A stretch of 43,639 nucleotides of DNA from assembly GCA_016234705.1 (NCBI GenBank), contig JACRAS010000091.1, positions 1 through 43,639 of the forward strand. The letters run 5' to 3'. Every line of letters starts with the position of its first letter. Within the stretch, counting starts at the first letter, position 1. The notes beneath the pieces were generated by a model that was not told where the DNA came from, made no database searches, and saw only the letters and a program-made list of their open reading frames with translations. This document shows positions 7,858-15,864 of this stretch, in pieces. The position numbers and the translations under genes were made by a program. This DNA is from Betaproteobacteria bacterium (GTDB lineage: Bacteria > Pseudomonadota > Gammaproteobacteria > Burkholderiales > SG8-39).

Positions 7858-8586
7858 TCAGAGATTCCGGATCTGACTGCGCAAGCGCGCAATCGCTTGG
7901 CTGTGCAACTGGCAGATGCGCGATTCGCTCACGCCGAGCGTCTCGCCGATCTCGCGGAAATTGAGTTCCTCTTCGTAATACAGTCCCATCACCACCTTCT
8001 CCCGTTCCGGCAGGCCCGCGATCGCTTTCACCAGGCGCCCGCGCAGCTTGCGGTCGAGCAGCGCTTCGAGCGGATTGACGCCGTTCTCGTCGCGATGGCG
8101 CTCGAGATAATCGATGCCGTCGGCGTGATCGAAGTCCTCGAAAGAAATCAGCTGGTAGCCGCGCGCCTCCTGCAGCATCTTCTGGTAGTCGGCGAGCGGG
8201 ATGCCCAATTCAAGGGCCACCTCGCTCTCGGCCGGAGCTCGTCCCAAGCGCTGCTCCAGCTTGGCGATCGCACCCTCGATGCGGCGCAAGTCGCGCCGAA
8301 AGCTGCGCGGCAGCCAGTCAGCCTGACGCAAGCCGTCGAGTATGGCGCCGCGGATGCGCTGCGCGGCGTAAGTCTCGAACTGCGCCCCGTGGGATTCCTC
8401 GTAGCGGTTGACCGCGTCGAGCAGACCGAGCATGCCGGTCTGGATGATATCGTCGATTTCCACGCTCGCCGGCAGCTTCGCCATCATGTGATGAGCGATG
8501 CGCTTGACCAATGGCGCGTATTGCGTCAGGTAGTGTTGTATGTCGCGGGTAGCGGTGGCGGTGGCGGTGGCGGTAGCGGTATACAT
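7858..8586 (-). CDS. fliA: RNA polymerase sigma-28 factor FliA
   Basis: This 242-residue sigma factor is read from the ATG at 8586; the longer open frame upstream is a shadow of flhG. Region 2 (YAPLVKRIAHHMMAKLPASVEIDDIIQTGMLGLLDAVNRYE), region 3 and region 4 (LPEREKVVMGLYYEEELNFREIGETLGVSESRICQLHSQAIARLR) are complete. It directs late flagellar genes and is restrained by FlgM. At least four FliA-type promoters are present in this window. Odd feature: residues 3-13 are a (Thr-Ala)5-Thr run encoded by a hexanucleotide repeat, absent from typical FliA proteins. Confidence 0.95.
   Translation of the reverse strand: MYTATATATATATRDIQHYLTQYAPLVKRIAHHMMAKLPASVEIDDIIQTGMLGLLDAVNRYEESHGAQFETYAAQRIRGAILDGLRQADWLPRSFRRDLRRIEGAIAKLEQRLGRAPAESEVALELGIPLADYQKMLQEARGYQLISFEDFDHADGIDYLERHRDENGVNPLEALLDRKLRGRLVKAIAGLPEREKVVMGLYYEEELNFREIGETLGVSESRICQLHSQAIARLRSQIRNL
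8548..8580 (-). repeat. Hexanucleotide repeat in the fliA N-terminal codons
   Basis: Eleven codons alternate ACC and GCY, so the coding strand carries about 5.5 tandem copies of ACCGCY and encodes alternating Thr and Ala immediately after Met-Tyr. The unit is a multiple of three, so slippage would change the length of the FliA N-terminus without breaking the frame. Confidence 0.85.
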
Positions 8587-8605
8587 GCTGGTCCTAATGG
8601 CTGGT

Positions 8606-9478
8606 TTACGCCGCAGCGGCGCGCAGCCGGTTTGAGTGGATGAGGCGGCGCATGAAGTCATCGAAGCCGCAGCCGTCTTCTTCGGCCCGCGGCCAGCCGG
8701 CGATCGCCTGCGCCAGGCAGCGAAAGCTCCCCGCTGCCGCCGCGCCCGGAAACGCCGCCACCACCGGCAGCCGCAATCGCACAGCATGCTGCAGCTCGGC
8801 GTCCGGGGGAACATGCCCCATGAAGGCCAGCGATACATGCAGGTAGCGCCGCGCCACGCCCGCCATGTTGCCGAAAATGGTCCGGGCCTCGCGCTCGCTG
8901 GCGACGTTATCGACCAGAACATGGAATTCGCGACGCGCGAACTCGTTCGCCAGCCGTTTGATCAACGCGTAGGCCGCCGTGATTGCGGCGGCGTTGCCCC
9001 CGGCGATAACGATCACCTCCTGTGCCGCGGTGCCGGGCCAGAGCAGGGCGCTGGTGCTGCCCGGTGCGGCGTCCACCAACAAGGTATCCACCGGGAAGCC
9101 CAGGCGGGCGCAGCGCTCCACCAGCCGCCGCTGCTCGGGCGCCGGGAGTTGCGCAAGCGAACGCGCGCCGCGCGCGAGCGGCAGTATCCTGATTCCGGCC
9201 GGGCCGCGTACGATCACCTCGTCAAGATCCCGCCCACTCCTGATCACGTCCTCGAGGTCGAAGCGCGCCTTCAGCCCGAGCGCCGCGGCGACACTGTGCG
9301 CGGCCGGATGTTCGTCGAGTATCAACACGTCGCTGCCACGTTCGGCCAGCGCGCCCGCAAGATTGACGATGGCCCCGGCCTTGCCGCTGGCGCTGGCGCT
9401 GATGGACACAACGCGCAGTCCGCTCCGGTCGAGCAGCCGGCGCAAGCCTTCGGCCTGGTCAGGCCGCGTTCTAGCCAA
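8606..9478 (-). CDS. flhG: FlhG (FleN/YlxH) MinD-like regulator of flagellar number, with a degenerate P-loop
   Basis: About 290 residues of MinD/ParA-like fold. TTG at 9478 is chosen because GGGAG lies 7 bp upstream; a TTG at 9493 is also in frame. The N-terminal QAEGLRRLL is the conserved segment of FlhG proteins that engages FlhF. The usual deviant Walker A (GKGGVGKT) is replaced by SASASGKAG, lacking the signature lysine and the Thr/Ser after GK, while the LDEHP switch region and the VDTLLVDAAPG block remain. Such erosion seems to occur in some betaproteobacterial FlhG proteins. It overlaps flhF by 8 bp and controls flagellar number with it. Confidence 0.85.
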   Translation of the reverse strand: MARTRPDQAEGLRRLLDRSGLRVVSISASASGKAGAIVNLAGALAERGSDVLILDEHPAAHSVAAALGLKARFDLEDVIRSGRDLDEVIVRGPAGIRILPLARGARSLAQLPAPEQRRLVERCARLGFPVDTLLVDAAPGSTSALLWPGTAAQEVIVIAGGNAAAITAAYALIKRLANEFARREFHVLVDNVASEREARTIFGNMAGVARRYLHVSLAFMGHVPPDAELQHAVRLRLPVVAAFPGAAAAGSFRCLAQAIAGWPRAEEDGCGFDDFMRRLIHSNRLRAAAA

Positions 9479-10700
9479 GGCTCGCTCCCACAACGGTGCC
9501 GCCCGCGGACGCAGTGGCCAGCATCAGCTGGCATTCGGCCGCATCCAGATGGTGCACGGAAGGCGCGGCAACCGGGCGCAGCGCACGCTCGAGCAGATGC
9601 TCCCTGTCCGGCAGATGCAGGTCCTCCGGCACGCGTTGACCGTCGGTGACATAGTGAAGCGACAGTCGATGGCGGATGACGATGTCGAGCGTCGTGGCGA
9701 TGCCCATCGCCTCGTCGGTCTTGGTGATGATGCACCCGTGTACCCCGCCGCCGCGATACGCTCGCACCACGTCGTCCAGCGTTTCGCCGTTGCCGGTGGC
9801 ATTGAGCAGCAGCAGGCGCTGCACCTGGGTCCCCGACGCGGAGAGCAGTGCGAGTTGCTCCACCACCATTTCGTCGCGCTGGCTCATGCCTACCGTGTCG
9901 ATCAGCACCAGGTGTTTGCCGCGCAGATCGTCGAGCACGAACTGCAGGTCGGATGCGTCCTTTATGGCGATCACGCGCACGCCCAGGAGCTTGCCGTAGA
10001 TGCGCAGCTGCTCGTGGGCGCCGATACGATAGCCATCCGTGGTGAGCAACGCGATCCGGTCGGCGCCGTAGCGCACGACGCAGCGCGCCGCGATCTTGGC
10101 CACGGTCGTGGTCTTGCCGACGCCGGTCGGTCCCACCAGCGCATAGACCCCGCCGCGTTCGACCATTTCGTCCGCCGCCGCGACGGTGCGCAGGTTACGC
10201 TCGAGCACCGCTTTCACCCAACCGAGCTTGCGCTCTTCGCCCAGACCCGGCGGCATCTTGGCGAGAAACTGGCGCACCAGCGCCGCACTGAATCCGGCGT
10301 GCAGCATGTCGCGCAGCACGCGTGCCTTGCCGGGCTCGCGCCGCTGCGCCGTGTCCCAGGCCTGATACACGAGCTGCTGTTCGATCAATCCACGCATCGA
10401 CTTGATCTCGCGCGCGAGGCTGCGCGAAACCGGGTCTTCTGCAACGGCCGCCGCCGCGGCCGGAGCGGGAGTGGCCGGCTGCGGATCGCGTCCCGAAACC
10501 GCTGCCTTGCCCTGGCGCCCGCGCGGCGCGGCCTGCGCCGTCGCGGCGTGCGGCGGCAGATCGCCCGGCGCCACGGCGAGGATCTCCACGCCGCCCTCGA
10601 CCGCGCGATTGGACAGAATCAACGCATCCGGACCCAGCCCCTGCCTGACCAGATGCAAGGCCTGGCGCGAGGTGCCGGCGGAAAATTTTCTGACGTTCAT
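9471..10700 (-). CDS. flhF: FlhF, signal-recognition-particle-type GTPase for flagellar placement
   Basis: This 409-residue protein has the three-part FlhF layout. The N-terminal basic domain starts MNVRKFSAGTSRQAL. A proline/alanine-rich linker spans about 45-90. The NG GTPase domain follows with G1 GPTGVGKTTT, the G2-region TTDGYRIGAHEQL, G3 DTVGMSQRD and G4 TKTDE, all intact. FlhF recruits early flagellar components to the cell pole; FlhG stimulates its GTPase. Its presence points to polar flagella. The start overlaps the flhA stop by 4 bp and the end overlaps flhG. Confidence 0.94.
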   Translation of the reverse strand: MNVRKFSAGTSRQALHLVRQGLGPDALILSNRAVEGGVEILAVAPGDLPPHAATAQAAPRGRQGKAAVSGRDPQPATPAPAAAAAVAEDPVSRSLAREIKSMRGLIEQQLVYQAWDTAQRREPGKARVLRDMLHAGFSAALVRQFLAKMPPGLGEERKLGWVKAVLERNLRTVAAADEMVERGGVYALVGPTGVGKTTTVAKIAARCVVRYGADRIALLTTDGYRIGAHEQLRIYGKLLGVRVIAIKDASDLQFVLDDLRGKHLVLIDTVGMSQRDEMVVEQLALLSASGTQVQRLLLLNATGNGETLDDVVRAYRGGGVHGCIITKTDEAMGIATTLDIVIRHRLSLHYVTDGQRVPEDLHLPDREHLLERALRPVAAPSVHHLDAAECQLMLATASAGGTVVGASLG

Positions 10701-12775
10701 GCTTTACCCCCGAGCAAGGCGGTGACTTTGATGGTGCTGGTATCCGGTATTTCGCTATGCGCGATGACCTTGATCTGCGACACGGCGCGGCGCAGGAAGC
10801 GGGCGAGCAAGACACGCAATTCGGCCGGAACCAGCAGCACCGGCGGCAGCCCGAGCCGCTCCTGCTGTTCGGCGGCCGCGCCCGCCTCGCGCAGCAGCGT
10901 ATCGACCAGCCCCGGCTCGATACCCGCGGCGTCGCTCGCCTTGGCCTGCACCGCCTGCAGCAGAATGCGTTCCAGGCCCGGCTCCAGCGCCATCACCTGC
11001 AGTTCGTTCGTTCCGGGATAGAGTTGCTGCACTATGGCGCGGCCCAGCGCCACCCGCGCCAGCGCGGTCAGATCGCCCGCGTCCTGCACTTTCGCGCCGT
11101 GCTCGGCGAGCACTTCGATGATGGTGCGCATGTCGCGGATATGCACGCCTTCTTCGAGCAGGCGCTGCAGCACTTTTTGCAGGGTCCCGAGCGGCAGCAG
11201 TTTCGGCACCAGGTCTTCGACCAGCTTGGGCGATTCGCGTCCGACGTGATCGAGCAACTGCTGCGCTTCCTGCCTGCCCAGCAGTTCGGAGGCGTGCGTC
11301 TGCATCACGTGATTCAGATGAGTGGCGACCACGGTGCCGGCATCGACCACCGTGTAACCGAAGGTCTGAGCCTGCTCGCGCATGTTGGCCTCGACCCACA
11401 CGGCCGGCAAACCAAACGCCGGATCGCGCGTCACCGCGCCGGGCAGAGCGGTGCTCACGTGTCCGGGATTGATGGCGAGGTGCATGCCGCTATAGGCCTC
11501 GCCGCGTCCGATCTCGACGCCCTTGAGGGTGATCACGTAGGCATTGGGACGCAGCTCGAGGTTGTCGCGGATATGAACCGCTGGCGCGAGAAAGCCGACG
11601 TCCAAGGCGAATTTCTTGCGCAGTCCCTTGATCCGCTTGAGCAGTTCGCCGTCTTGCGCCTTGTCGACCAGCGAAATCAGCCGGTACCCCACCTCCAAAC
11701 CAAGCGTATCCACGGGAACCACGTCGTTCCAGGACGCCTCGAGCGCGGGGCTCGCGACCGCTTGTTCCGGCGCCGGGACCTCCGACGCGGGCGGGCGCGT
11801 CGCGATCGTATAGCCGCCTCCGGCCAGCAGCGCGGCCAGCAACAGGAAGGCAAAGTTGGGCATGCCCGGAATCAGCCCCATGATGGCGAGGATGGCCGCG
11901 GTGATCATCAACACCTGCGACTTGTTGAACAATTGTCCGACCAGTTGCTCGCCGATGTTCTGATCGCTTCCTACCCGGCTGACGACGATGCCCGCGGCCG
12001 TGGAGATCACCAGCGCCGGGATCTGCGCCACCAGGCCGTCGCCGATGGTCAGCAGGGTGTAGAACTTCGCCGCCGTGGCGACTTCCAGATCGTGCTGCAG
12101 CACGCCGACTACCAGACCGCCGACGATGTTGACGAGCAGGATGATGATCCCGGCAACGGCATCGCCGCGCACGAACTTGCTCGCGCCGTCCATGGCGCCA
12201 TAGAACTCGGCTTCCTGGGAAATCTCCCTGCGGCGGCGGCGCGCATCGTCCTCGCCTATCAGGCCGGCGTTGAGATCGGCGTCGATCGCCATCTGCTTGC
12301 CCGGCATCGCATCCAGGGTGAAGCGCGCGCTGACTTCGGCGATACGCCCGGCGCCCTTGGTGATCACCACGAAATTGATCACCACCAAGATAAAGAACAC
12401 TACCAGGCCGACGGCGTAGTTGCCGCCGACCAGGAATTGGCCGAATGCCTCGATCACCTTGCCGGCGGCGTCCGGCCCGGTGTGGCCGTGGAGCAGCACC
12501 ACGCGCGTCGAGGCGACATTGAGCGACAGCCGCAGCAGCGTCGTCAGCAGCAGGACGGTGGGGAACACGGCGAAGTCCAGCGGCTTCAGCGTGTACAGGC
12601 TGACCAGCAGCACGATGATGGCGAGCGCGATGTTGAACGTGAACAAGAGATCCAGCAGAAACGGCGGCACCGGCAGGATCATCATCGTCAGGATCATTAT
12701 GATCAGCATCGGCACTGCCGCCGCGCGCAGGCCGGCGCTGCCCAGCAGCAGCCTCAGATTGAACGTATCGTTCAT
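10697..12775 (-). CDS. flhA: Flagellar type III export gate protein FlhA
   Basis: This 692-residue protein has eight predicted N-terminal transmembrane helices (to about residue 330) and a large cytoplasmic domain that docks chaperone-substrate complexes. The FHIPEP-family cytoplasmic loop appears around AGRIAEVSARFTLDAMPGKQMAIDADLNAG, the most conserved motif of the family. The C-terminal part (VVDAGTVVATHLNHVMQ, VEDLVPKLLPLGTLQKVLQRLL) is also typical. Length is normal. It overlaps flhB upstream and flhF downstream by 4 bp each, indicating one operon. Confidence 0.96.
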   Translation of the reverse strand: MNDTFNLRLLLGSAGLRAAAVPMLIIMILTMMILPVPPFLLDLLFTFNIALAIIVLLVSLYTLKPLDFAVFPTVLLLTTLLRLSLNVASTRVVLLHGHTGPDAAGKVIEAFGQFLVGGNYAVGLVVFFILVVINFVVITKGAGRIAEVSARFTLDAMPGKQMAIDADLNAGLIGEDDARRRRREISQEAEFYGAMDGASKFVRGDAVAGIIILLVNIVGGLVVGVLQHDLEVATAAKFYTLLTIGDGLVAQIPALVISTAAGIVVSRVGSDQNIGEQLVGQLFNKSQVLMITAAILAIMGLIPGMPNFAFLLLAALLAGGGYTIATRPPASEVPAPEQAVASPALEASWNDVVPVDTLGLEVGYRLISLVDKAQDGELLKRIKGLRKKFALDVGFLAPAVHIRDNLELRPNAYVITLKGVEIGRGEAYSGMHLAINPGHVSTALPGAVTRDPAFGLPAVWVEANMREQAQTFGYTVVDAGTVVATHLNHVMQTHASELLGRQEAQQLLDHVGRESPKLVEDLVPKLLPLGTLQKVLQRLLEEGVHIRDMRTIIEVLAEHGAKVQDAGDLTALARVALGRAIVQQLYPGTNELQVMALEPGLERILLQAVQAKASDAAGIEPGLVDTLLREAGAAAEQQERLGLPPVLLVPAELRVLLARFLRRAVSQIKVIAHSEIPDTSTIKVTALLGGKA

Positions 12776-13926
12776 GCGGCGGACGCCCCGGGATCAAGCC
12801 CTGGGTCAAGTCCGGGAGGCAGCGGCGCGAGATCCGGCTGCTGCGGCATCGGGCCGCCGTCTTGCCGATGGCGGCGCAGTTGATACACGTACGCCAGCAC
12901 TTCGGCCACGGCGGTATAGAGCGCTGCCGGGATCTCGTCGCCCAGCTCGGCGTGACGGTACAGGGCGCGCGCGAGCGGCGGCGCTTGCAGTATCGGCACC
13001 TGGTGCTCCACGGCCAGCGCACGGATGCGAGCGGCCAGCAGGTGCGCGCCCTTCGCCACCATCCGCGGGGCGCGCATCGAGCCGTCCTGGTAACGCAAGG
13101 CCACGGCGTAATGGGTCGGGTTGGTGACGACCACGTCGGCCTTGGGAATTTCCGCCATCATGCGCCGGCGCGCCATCTCGCGCTGCTGGCTGCGGATGTG
13201 CGCCTTGACCTGCGGATCGCCTTCGGTTTCCTTGTTCTCCTGGCGCACTTCCTCGCGCGTCATGCGCAGCTTGCGCTCGTGCTCCCAGATCTGGAACGGG
13301 ACGTCGATGGCGGCCACCAGGGCCATGCTGCCGGCCATCACGAGAAAGCTCGCGCCGAGCAGGTGCACCAGGTGCGCCATGCCGGCGCCGAGCGGCTCGG
13401 CGGCAAGCGACAAGACCGCGCCGATGTTATGCCACATGACCCAGGCGGCGACGCCGCCGACGAGCACGGTTTTGGCGATCGCCTTGAGCATTTCGATCAC
13501 GCCGTGCCACGACAGGATGCGCGCCAACCCTTTTAATGGATCGATGCGCTCCCAGTCCGGCGCGAGCGGCTTGAAGCTGAACAACCAGCCGTTCAGCAGC
13601 AGCGCCGACGCGATCCCCGCCAGCACCAGCAGCGCGAGCAGCGGGGAAAACGCCAGCAGCGCGTCGACCGAGGAGTCCTTCAGGCGCAGCAGCATCAAAT
13701 CGGTGTCGAACGCCAGCGCGCGCTCGAGTTGCATGCCGTGGCGCATCAGGCCCGACAGCCTGTCGGCGAGGCCGGCCCCCATGAACCACAGCCCCGCCCC
13801 GGCGGCGAGCAGCAGCGCCAGCGTGGACAGCTCGCGCGAACGCGCGACCTGCCCCTCCTCGCGCGCCTGTTCCCGCCGTCGCACGGATGCGGGTTCTGTG
13901 CGTTCCAAACCGGTGTCTTCTGCCAT
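12772..13926 (-). CDS. flhB: Flagellar type III export switch protein FlhB
   Basis: This 384-residue protein has four transmembrane helices in the first 220 residues and a cytoplasmic domain containing the autocleavage motif NPTHYAVALRY (cleavage between N and P). Cleavage switches export from rod/hook to filament substrates. The N-terminal ERTEPASVRRREQAREEGQVARSREL is the usual FlhB start. The tail is Pro/Gly-rich with a short PGLDPGLDPG duplication. It is the first gene of flhB-flhA-flhF-flhG-fliA-motCD. Upstream is the tandem repeat region rather than another gene. Confidence 0.95.
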   Translation of the reverse strand: MAEDTGLERTEPASVRRREQAREEGQVARSRELSTLALLLAAGAGLWFMGAGLADRLSGLMRHGMQLERALAFDTDLMLLRLKDSSVDALLAFSPLLALLVLAGIASALLLNGWLFSFKPLAPDWERIDPLKGLARILSWHGVIEMLKAIAKTVLVGGVAAWVMWHNIGAVLSLAAEPLGAGMAHLVHLLGASFLVMAGSMALVAAIDVPFQIWEHERKLRMTREEVRQENKETEGDPQVKAHIRSQQREMARRRMMAEIPKADVVVTNPTHYAVALRYQDGSMRAPRMVAKGAHLLAARIRALAVEHQVPILQAPPLARALYRHAELGDEIPAALYTAVAEVLAYVYQLRRHRQDGGPMPQQPDLAPLPPGLDPGLDPGASAA

Positions 13927-14113
13927 CTCCCGTCCTTGGCTGATTGAACGGGATTATCGAATGGCGATGCCGGCCTCGATCAGTCGAACAGTGCCGCTTT
14001 TGCCGCGCAATTCACCGCCTTCGGGGATTTCGTCCAAGTTCTATCGCCGAAGCTTGATGTATCCTCCTACGCCCGCCGATGTCGATGCGCGAGCATTGCG
14101 CGCTGCGCGCGCC

Positions 14114-14164
14114 AACCGTGTTTTCTCTACGAATGAAAAGCACATCCGTAGAGAAAACACAGTT
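14114..14164. repeat. 51-bp hairpin unit 1 (type A arms)
   Basis: Two 18-bp arms (14114-14131 and 14147-14164) pair with one mismatch around a 15-bp core AATGAAAAGCACATC. The arm starts AACCGTGTTTTCT and ends CTACG. Confidence 0.9.
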
Positions 14165-14202
14165 ATGCAATAAAAACAGGAATAGCGCGGGGTTTTATCC
14201 AA

Positions 14203-14253
14203 GATCGCCGCTTGGGCGCGGATGTGCTTTTCATCCGTGCCCAAGCGGCGATC
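14203..14253. repeat. 51-bp hairpin unit 2 (type B arms)
   Basis: The 18-bp arms begin GATCGCCGCTTGGG and pair with one wobble position around the core GATGTGCTTTTCATC, the reverse complement of the unit 3 core. The total length is the same as unit 1 although the arm sequence is unrelated. Confidence 0.9.
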
Positions 14254-14356
14254 CGCGCGGACGGGCCGCCGTCCGCGCAAGTTCTAGCGCCGCAGCTCGA
14301 TGTATCCTCCCGCGTCAACCTATGCCGATGCGCGAGCATTGCGCGCTGCGCGCGCC

Positions 14357-14407
14357 AACCGTGTTTTCTGCACCGATGAAAAGCACATCGGTACAGAAAA
14401 CACGGTT
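14357..14407. repeat. 51-bp hairpin unit 3 (type A arms)
   Basis: The arms begin AACCGTGTTTTCT as in unit 1, but the loop-proximal bases are GCACC instead of CTACG. The opposite arm has changed to GGTAC, so pairing is largely kept. The core is GATGAAAAGCACATC. Confidence 0.9.
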
Positions 14408-14448
14408 CTGGATAAACGCAACAAGAGCTTTGGGTGGGGTTTATCCAA

Positions 14449-14499
14449 GATCGCCGCTTGGGCGCGGATGTGCTTTTCATCCGTGCCCAGGCGGCGATC
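14449..14499. repeat. 51-bp hairpin unit 4 (type B arms)
   Basis: Near-identical to unit 2, with one A-to-G change in the right arm (CCCAGGCGG for CCCAAGCGG) that opens one mismatch. The core is GATGTGCTTTTCATC. Confidence 0.9.
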
Positions 14500-14613
14500 C
14501 GCGCGGACGGGCCGCCGTCCGCGCAAGTGCGACCGCCGAAGCTCGACGTATCCTCCGCGTCCGCCAACGCCAGCGCGGGGTTTTTTATAACAAGATCGCA
14601 ACGCTGCGAGAAA

Positions 14614-15411
14614 CTAGAACCCCAGGCTTTCCAGCAGATCGTCGACTTGGTTTTGATTGGTCACCACGTCGCCGCCGCCGGCGGCATTCACCACCGGGCC
14701 GTTGAGCAGGCCGGCGTCGATTTCGCTGCGCACATCGGCGGGTGCCAGATCGACCAGCAGATGCACCAATTGCTGTTCCATGTCTTGCGCCAGTGCGGTG
14801 ATCTTCTTTATCACCTGTCCGGTCAGATCTTGAAAATCCTGCGCCATCATGATTTCGAGCAGCTGGGCATTGGTGGCTCGCGTCTGCTTCGGCACGTCTG
14901 CAAGATAGTCACGGGTGCCGGCTACCAGCGCCTTGAATTCGTCCACGTTCAACTGCCTGTCGAACAGCCTTTGCCATTGCGCGGCGAGGCGCCCGGCTTC
15001 CTCTCCGAGCCGGTCCTGGATCGGCTGCGATGCTTCGATCGCGTTCAGCGCGCGCACCGCCGCCTGCTCGGTCATCTTGACCACGTAGTCGAGCCGGTCG
15101 CGCGCGTCGGGGATCGCGGCGGCGGTCTTTTCCAGCAGCCGGTCGTAGCCCAACTCGCGCAGGGCGTCGTGGAGGGTCCGCGTCAGATGGCCGATGCGGT
15201 TGATGACGCAGCCCGCGGCAGCCTCCTCCCCTTCCACGTCCGCTTTTGGCACAGCCTTTGCCTTTGCCTTCGCTTTCACCCTCGCCTTCGTTTTCGGCGC
15301 AGCTTCCATTTTCGGCGCAGCCGCGCGCGCACGCGCGGACTTGTCCTTGGCGATGCTGTCGAACAGGGCCTCCAGGTCCTCTGAATCCGCTTCCATCACG
15401 ATCGCGCTCAT
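14614..15411 (-). CDS. cheZ: Chemotaxis phosphatase CheZ
   Basis: This 265-residue protein dephosphorylates CheY-P. A low-complexity Lys/Ala linker (KAKAKAKA, about residues 40-56) separates a short N-terminal helix from the long four-helix-bundle hairpin. [17 protein letters not shown] holds the catalytic glutamine region. The C-terminal [12 protein letters not shown] is the peptide that docks on CheY. It starts within the last bases of cheY (4-bp overlap). Its stop abuts the tandem repeat, which could influence transcript ending before flhB. No cheA, cheW or receptor gene is in the window. Confidence 0.94.
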   Translation of the reverse strand: MSAIVMEADSEDLEALFDSIAKDKSARARAAAPKMEAAPKTKARVKAKAKAKAVPKADVEGEEAAAGCVINRIGHLTRTLHDALRELGYDRLLEKTAAAIPDARDRLDYVVKMTEQAAVRALNAIEASQPIQDRLGEEAGRLAAQWQRLFDRQLNVDEFKALVAGTRDYLADVPKQTRATNAQLLEIMMAQDFQDLTGQVIKKITALAQDMEQQLVHLLVDLAPADVRSEIDAGLLNGPVVNAAGGGDVVTNQNQVDDLLESLGF

Positions 15412-15809
15412 GACCCGACTCCCGCTTCCATTGTCTTGAATATCTTGTTGAGCTTTTCATCCAGGGTCACGGAGGTGAATGGCTTGACCACGTAACCGCT
15501 GGCGCCGGCCTGGGCGGCGGCAATGATGTTCTCCTTCTGCGCTTCGGCGGTGACCATCAGCACGGGCAAATCCTTCAACGCCGCGTCCGCGCGGATATTC
15601 TTTATCAGATCGAGGCCGGTCATGTTGGGCATGTTCCAGTCGGAGATGACGAACTGGTACCCGCCGCCGCGAAGTTTTCCGAGCGCGTCCGCTCCGTCCT
15701 CGGCCTCGTCGACATTGTGGAAGCCAAGTTCCTTGAGCAGGTTGCGCACGATCCTGCGCATGGTCGAAAAATCGTCCACCACCAGGAACTTCATATTCGG
15801 ATCCGCCAT
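15408..15809 (-). CDS. cheY: Chemotaxis response regulator CheY
   Basis: This 133-residue single receiver domain carries all the functional residues: the D12-D13 acidic pair, phosphoacceptor D57 (ISDWNMP), the conserved Thr in MVTAEA and the Lys in VVKPF. The surface is CheY-like ([25 protein letters not shown]). When phosphorylated it binds FliM to change the rotation direction. It overlaps cheZ by 4 bp, so the pair is produced together. An HDOD gene lies 55 bp upstream in the same direction. Confidence 0.96.
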   Translation of the reverse strand: MADPNMKFLVVDDFSTMRRIVRNLLKELGFHNVDEAEDGADALGKLRGGGYQFVISDWNMPNMTGLDLIKNIRADAALKDLPVLMVTAEAQKENIIAAAQAGASGYVVKPFTSVTLDEKLNKIFKTMEAGVGS

Positions 15810-15864
15810 GTATTGCTCCAGTTAGGCCGTCAAATCCCGCACCGCGCGGATTTCGAGCCGCGCA

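Larger units (their letters stand above)
14035..14613. repeat. Tandem intergenic repeat (two full copies and a partial copy) carrying long hairpins
   Basis: This fills the gene-free gap between flhB and cheZ. Copy 1 spans about 14035-14277, copy 2 about 14278-14523 and a partial third runs from 14524 to the cheZ stop. Each full copy has, in order, the start CAAGTTCTA, the segment GCATTGCGCGCTGCGCGCG, a 51-bp hairpin of type A, a GGGGTTTTAT-like or GGGGTTTAT-like box, a 51-bp hairpin of type B, and a second hairpin GCGCGGACGG/CCGTCCGCGC (14255-14278 and again about 14501-14524). The same modules recur inverted at 36.4-36.7 kb. No protein is credible here. Confidence 0.9.

Noticed and set aside
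7051..12883. Long plus-strand open frames (up to about 700 residues) opposite fliA, flhG, flhF and flhA
   Set aside because: GC-rich codon-position shadows: the minus-strand genes have clear domains, overlaps and ribosome-binding sites, while the plus-strand translations are Arg/His/Gln-rich without recognisable domains.
14035..14613. CRISPR array
   Set aside because: Repeats are 243-246 bp tandem units with internal hairpins, not 24-48 bp repeats with unique spacers, and no cas genes are present.
14079..14705. Open frames of 200 and 134 residues through the repeat region between flhB and cheZ
   Set aside because: Their repetitive translation comes from the tandem DNA repeat and hairpins; no ribosome-binding site or domain.
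15450..15470. GCTTTTCATCC inside cheY as another copy of the hairpin core
   Set aside because: It encodes conserved CheY residues and has no complementary 18-bp arms.
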